From Eumeta japonica (taxonomy: Eukaryota > Arthropoda > Insecta > Lepidoptera > Psychidae): a stretch of DNA of 64,000 nucleotides. Location: assembly GCA_005406025.1 (NCBI GenBank), contig BGZK01000712.1, positions 186,001 to 250,000 on the forward strand, in the 5' to 3' direction. The position numbers and the translations under genes were made by a program. Positions within the stretch are counted from its first letter, which is position 1, and every line of letters begins with the position of its first letter. Under the pieces are notes generated by a model that was given only the letters and a program-made list of their open reading frames with translations, ran no database searches and was not told the origin of the DNA. Shown piece by piece: positions 59,621 through 64,000 of the stretch.

Positions 59621-59791
59621 CGTTTTGAAACGTTATATTTTTCAATAGAGTCCTTTTTATAAGAATTTTTATTTACGACTTGTTTATTTGGTAAGTACGT
59701 ATGCTTAGTTTGACTTTCTCAAGTCAATTTTGAAGAATATCTTCTTAGTTTAATAAGTAAGTTTAAATTTTGTAGTTATTGGATTCTCGTT

Positions 59792-59793
<2 letters not shown>

Positions 59794-59823
<30 letters not shown>
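59794..59823 (+). repeat. (AT)n microsatellite
   Basis: Fifteen AT units. Confidence 0.95.
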
Positions 59824-59825
<2 letters not shown>

Positions 59826-60529
59826 TAGAATCATAGAAAAGGCATAAACATAAAAACGTCAAAAACCACGGATTTTTAACTTTGTACAAAATATTGGTGA
59901 TGGTAAGAAAACACAGTTCAATTATGACGTGATAATGAGAAAAAAATTATTCGCCTGCTTGCAAATGATCGCCTAAACGAGTAATGAAGCCCACTTAAAA
60001 TTATGTTCAGTTTTCATAAGCAAATATAATTTTTATCACAACTTAACATTTCGACCAGAATCTGTCTTTTTATATTTATTTTAAGACTTATTACGCATTA
60101 AAAATGCGTTTTACAGCTTGTTAAAAATAATAAATAATAACGGTTTGACACTACTAAATATGCGATACTAATTTAGTCTAAGGTGTAGCCTGAAAATCTG
60201 TTTGCCAAATAATAATGAAATAAATATTGCAACTATAAACTTCTTGCGATGAGTTTATGAAGTTCGGGCACTAATTTTGAATTTATATTCAAAGCGCTAA
60301 TTACTTCATTTTTTTCAGTGAGTATATTTTGGTTTTCGTTTTTAATGAGAGATGAAACATTTTTATATTACTGCAATGCCTTTATTATCCAAATGTATTT
60401 ATAAATTTTAGCGATACTCATAAGCAGACGTGATTCTCGAAAATAAGAGAAAAAGTAAAGAAAACGTCGATATGATAACACGTATGCACCTCTACACTTT
60501 CCCAGAGAAACGGCACAAATTGCATCTAA
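59824..60529. other. AT-rich stretch without a supported gene
   Basis: Background with homopolymer runs. Confidence 0.6.
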
Positions 60530-60860
60530 ATTACTGCATCGGCACGGAACGCCGCGGCGCACCAGCGGCGGTGGCCGTGGCAATGCACTTTCGCTGACCC
60601 CTCGTCTCCTCCCGCGGAGGCCCTCTCTTTCGCTCCGACGACTTTCGCCGCGGTCCGTCCCTGTCGCTCCAGACATGCGAGTGCGCTTCCCGGGTACTCG
60701 GGGTAATAGCGGCGTGAGCGGCCGCGCCGGCGCGGAACGGGTTTATCGACTACTTCCACGATTATTAAGCCGAGATCTCACTGTGTCAAATCGATGAGGG
60801 TCGGCTCGTTTGTGCCGCCGCAGACGCGTGGAACATCGAGTCACAGGAGAGAAATTATTG
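60530..60860 (-). other. GC-rich island with an ATG-started minus-strand frame
   Basis: From an ATG complementary to 60,674-60,676 the minus strand is open for 102 codons to 60,368, beginning MSGATGTDRGESRRSEREGL. The first 60 codons lie in the island and the rest in AT-rich DNA, so if real the exon probably ends near 60,490, where only a weak donor (AGAGGTGCAT) is seen. No homologue recognised. Regulatory island is the alternative. Confidence 0.2.
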
Positions 60861-61019
60861 AAAAACTCACGATTTTTAAAACTTTCTTAAAGTTCAATGA
60901 CGACGTAGTCCATAAGTTAGCTCTGCGAGAAGAGTGGTTCATTATAGTATTAAAAATCCGGGAATCTCAAACGACGAAGATACTAACGATTTCGTTCAAG
61001 TAACATCGAACTTATATGC

Positions 61020-61430
61020 CGTTTTGCAACGTGCGTAAATTTAAATTATGAGAGGGAACGTTTCCCGATTTACTGGCGCGTTTTTATACCAAAACGGATT
61101 CTCCTTCGCAAGGAACAATCGGGCAATGAAACAAATACGAAAACGTAAAACGTAATCTCATTCGAAACCGTGAACACGCTTCGAGAGTGTCCGCGAATCG
61201 TCGAACAGGATTTCGTGAAATAACAGCGCCGAGTCGGCTCGGAGAAGTCGGCCGTGATTGAAGCGCACGCTGATGTCGCCTAACGACCGCGCGGCCCGCG
61301 GCCGACGTGAATGTTTCATTAAAAACGGGCGACGACGCACCGCCATTATGTGCCTCGGGCGCCCGCAGCGGCACCGCACTGCACGGGGTTGAGGCACAGT
61401 TTGTGGGAAGATCATTTAAGTTCAGCACGA
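61020..61430 (-). other. GC-rich island with overlapping minus-strand frames
   Basis: An ATG frame complementary to 61,158-61,415 runs 85 codons (MIFPQTVPQPRAVRCRCGRP) in a TTAAATGATC context; a second frame (61,084-61,428) is open for 114 codons. Both are arginine-rich with no recognised domain. Two open frames over the same bases is a composition effect, so at most one can be real. Confidence 0.2.
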
Positions 61431-62159
61431 TTAATAATCGTCATATTTATATGTACAATTGAACACTACAATACAATTTTGGGTTGGTTTTGAACAGATT
61501 TTTATTAATTATTCTTGAAAAACAGCAGAATAAATTTTCTTTTAAAAGCAATGCCGTTCGATTATCGAACAAATCAGTCAATCAATTTCAGTTTCATTTT
61601 CACAGTTACATTTATAGTTTATCTCCAGGTGGAAAATGCTCTCAGTACGTGTCATGAAGCTGCGATGGCAAGAACTTCGACGGTATACCCTTTTATAAAA
61701 TGCACACTCATAAAGTTTCAGCAGAGATTTTTCGCGATTTTTTTTACGAAACCGATGCAAAATATTGACACTGATCAATAGATATAGAAAATCTGCATTT
61801 TCACTGCAAACAAGTCATCCTTAACGATATAAGGGTAATTTTGTAGACGAAAAAAATTAAGATTTAAAAGTGGAATGAAATTAAACTGAATGTTTAAAAA
61901 TAATAAAAATGTAAACAATAATAAAACAATTAATTACCTATGCAATAAAATTACACAATAAATGAAAGAAAAACAACCAGACTTCAGTATCAATAAGTAA
62001 AAATGAAAATAAAAAATGATAACGGCATGGTTAAGAGTAATTGTTGGACCGTCCAAAGTAGAACACTTACGCTGAAACGTGAAAAATACAAAAAAAATGA
62101 CTCATGTGACTGGAGTGCAATGCCAAATGAAACATCGTTTTATTCGGACACAGTTCACG

Positions 62160-62640
62160 CTTGACTCGTATTTTTTCGAATAACTCTCCAGCCGCCTCTA
62201 TATATAAATATTCACGGCATAAGAAAGTAACACATTCGTGTGAAGAAACTATCCTTGCCTCGGGCGCCGAGGACGCCTCGAGATACTGATGTTCCGACTT
62301 TCCTATGAAAAATTTAGGCCGATATTCGTTAGTAGCACTCCCGCGGGGAAGATGCTCTAGGCCTGAAAGCCTCCGGCGTATGGGATGTAGAACGCGTGTA
62401 AGTGCGTGTTCCGCGTCACGCCGTTCTGGGGCTTAAAGTTATCGCTATTGGATCGTCATTCGCTCGCGGGCGGCGCGTCAGGCGCGAGCGCGGCCGACAG
62501 CATTCCATCGCACAATGAGTAATTTAAAAATTCAAATACTCGTCGAGCCGAGACAGAGGCGAGCCGTCCTCGGGGCGCCGGCTGCAGTGGAGCGCGCGCG
62601 CACACCGTATTAGCCGTGTAATGAAACGTACCTACCGTTG
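62160..62640. other. GC-rich CpG island with a minus-strand candidate terminal exon
   Basis: Minus strand 62,357-62,455 is open for 32 codons and a TAG, reading DNFKPQNGVTRNTHLHAFYI then PYAGGFQA. A weak acceptor (CCAATAG) lies within its start. The plus strand has a donor-like GTGTAAGTGC at about 62,396. The text has a protein-like, low-arginine composition unusual for these islands. No family is recognised. Confidence 0.2.
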
Positions 62641-62779
62641 CTTCAGATATATGTACAATTTTTGGGATATTGATATCACCTTAATTTTATAATATGTAAA
62701 ACTAAGTACAAAAGTAGAATAGCATTGATTGGCTTCATTGAAGTCTGTGACGCATTATAGTAACTAGTTTGGCAGCTCG

Positions 62780-62807
62780 ATGAGGATATGTCAGTACATA
62801 TCCTCAT
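62780..62807. repeat. Perfect 12-bp inverted repeat, 4-nt loop
   Basis: ATGAGGATATGT, CAGT, ACATATCCTCAT. Confidence 0.9.
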
Positions 62808-62899
62808 TATACATATTAGTATATGTATGACACACATAAAGGAACATTCGTCCGCAACCCGACGAGCAGTTTATGAATGTGATTATAAAGTTTATAAAA

Positions 62900-64000
62900 A
62901 CACCTTATTATTTTAAGTGAGCAATTCTCGTACAAATATTGGTATCTTAGAAACGGCCCTAACGATGTTCATGTGAACTTCTATTTTTACAAAGTTTTGC
63001 TTTTCAAGTTTATATATATATAAGCGTCTTCCTCGTAGATCGATATGCAAACATAGGCAGTGTAAAAGTGCAGTGTGATCGATAGCAGCCCGTAAACAAA
63101 GCGATAGGAAGAGAGCGCACACTCCGCCTCTGACGGCCACTAATTGGTAAACATTGCAGCCGGGGCGGCCCCACCCCGGGGATGCCTCTAGTTTAAAACG
63201 AAATTCTTTCTGCTCATATTTTCATTTGTTGCTCCCCCGAGGCAGCTCTCGAATACCGGAAAAGGTATTCGATTGCTATTCAATATTCACATGTGTCTAT
63301 GTAAGCAATGTAGAGCGTGTGGTCGTCCACAAACAGAAGTGTACAGTTGATACTTGACAGATAGGTGACAATAAATGTCTTTTATTTAAATAAAAAACAT
63401 TTAAGGAGTTTATATATATATATATATTGTTGCGTCAAATTTTTACGACCCCACTGATGAAATAAACCCACTTATAATCCTTATGTTTTAAGTTGAGAGG
63501 ATTGGGCCTTCTTCTGGCTCGATATGGATTGGATGGCTTAGCGATTATTGTCACCAATACGGCTTGCTGGTTGCAAAATCGACGACTTAACATGCTCTTG
63601 GAGGCGCAGCGGGAATATAATCAATGCAACGTATTTGAAAAAGTCATCGGTCAATCCGTTCGTGGTTGAGATTTGAACACGTTCCTAATCATTTGTAAGC
63701 AGCAATATTGACACCCTACCACTACCGATCGTTTAAGTCATGTGCCACGGATGACTGGTACACGAGACCGACCGATATGTTCCGACCTCTATTTGTATGC
63801 TTCTTAAATACTGGACATATATAGTTGTAGGAAACAAAGAAAAAAAAAGAACCTAGAAAACAATATTTATTTTTCTATAAATATAAGGCACATACATTAT
63901 CAATATCAGTAATTTTACTTTTTTGGTGAATTATATCATCGCGCTGTCATTAAATTCATAACCAGACAGGGCAAAAACACCAAAAATGTGTTAAAGATGA
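62900..64000. other. Mixed background at the window edge
   Basis: A small GC-rich patch at 63,120-63,250 (GGGGCGGCCCCACCCCGGGG), an AT microsatellite at about 63,410-63,427, and a mixed patch at 63,540-63,790 that may be an old repeat. No supported gene. Confidence 0.5.

Noticed and set aside
1..64000. Prokaryotic or viral origin, CRISPR array, operon
   Set aside because: No long coding frames, no direct-repeat/spacer array, abundant microsatellites and insect-type transposons; all point to an insect chromosome.
1..64000. Known conserved insect microRNAs (let-7, miR-1, miR-10, iab-4, bantam and similar)
   Set aside because: I looked for their mature strings by eye and did not find them; a proper search could still detect one I missed.

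Overview
This window reads as non-coding chromosomal DNA from an insect, most probably a moth or butterfly. The background is AT-rich and full of simple repeats, stops occur in every frame, and there are no operons or ribosome binding sites. The lepidopteran call is an inference from repeat tails I recognise: a 'CTCTGCCCAGTAGTGGGA' tail near 2,300, a degraded 'AAGGCTGGCAATGCACT' block near 45,070, 'CACGGCTCCGCTCGCG' LINE-type tails near 19,610, 37,225 and 52,365, and a 'GCCAAGTGCGAGTCGGACT' terminal repeat near 36,110. I see no confident host protein-coding gene, rRNA, functional tRNA or CRISPR array.

The best supported genes are broken transposases. A nearly full-length mariner element lies at about 3,583-4,744, with both terminal inverted repeats visible. 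A 5' half of the same family, in the same orientation, lies at about 18,434-19,210. A third, more decayed mariner of another lineage lies at about 42,950-43,250. Other mobile DNA includes a tRNA-derived SINE (24,041-24,268), LINE-type 3' tails, a small inverted-repeat element (36,108-36,273), an unclassified repeat block (53,040-53,770), and arrays with a six-base period at 11,600-11,925, 52,424-52,615 and 54,090-54,190.

The second layer is a series of 150-700 bp GC-rich, CpG-rich islands set every few kb in the AT-rich background (for example 655-885, 8,065-8,470, 9,000-9,320, 10,040-10,500, 12,030-12,380, 16,120-16,790, 16,960-17,485, 26,130-26,410, 38,280-38,486, 39,830-40,390, 47,500-47,900, 49,490-50,040, 55,385-55,640, 57,700-58,030, 58,620-59,620, 60,530-61,420, 62,160-62,640). 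This pattern suits conserved regulatory elements or untranslated first exons in a gene desert or giant intron of a developmental gene, which is inference. Several islands carry short open frames beside plausible splice signals; I list the best as weak candidates only.

The most striking structures are an exact 67-bp GC-rich inverted repeat at 59,212-59,278 (33-nt arms, one central base), a G-run block facing a C-run block at 55,515-55,567, and a 53-nt hairpin at 40,493-40,545 whose stem pairs completely as + strand RNA.
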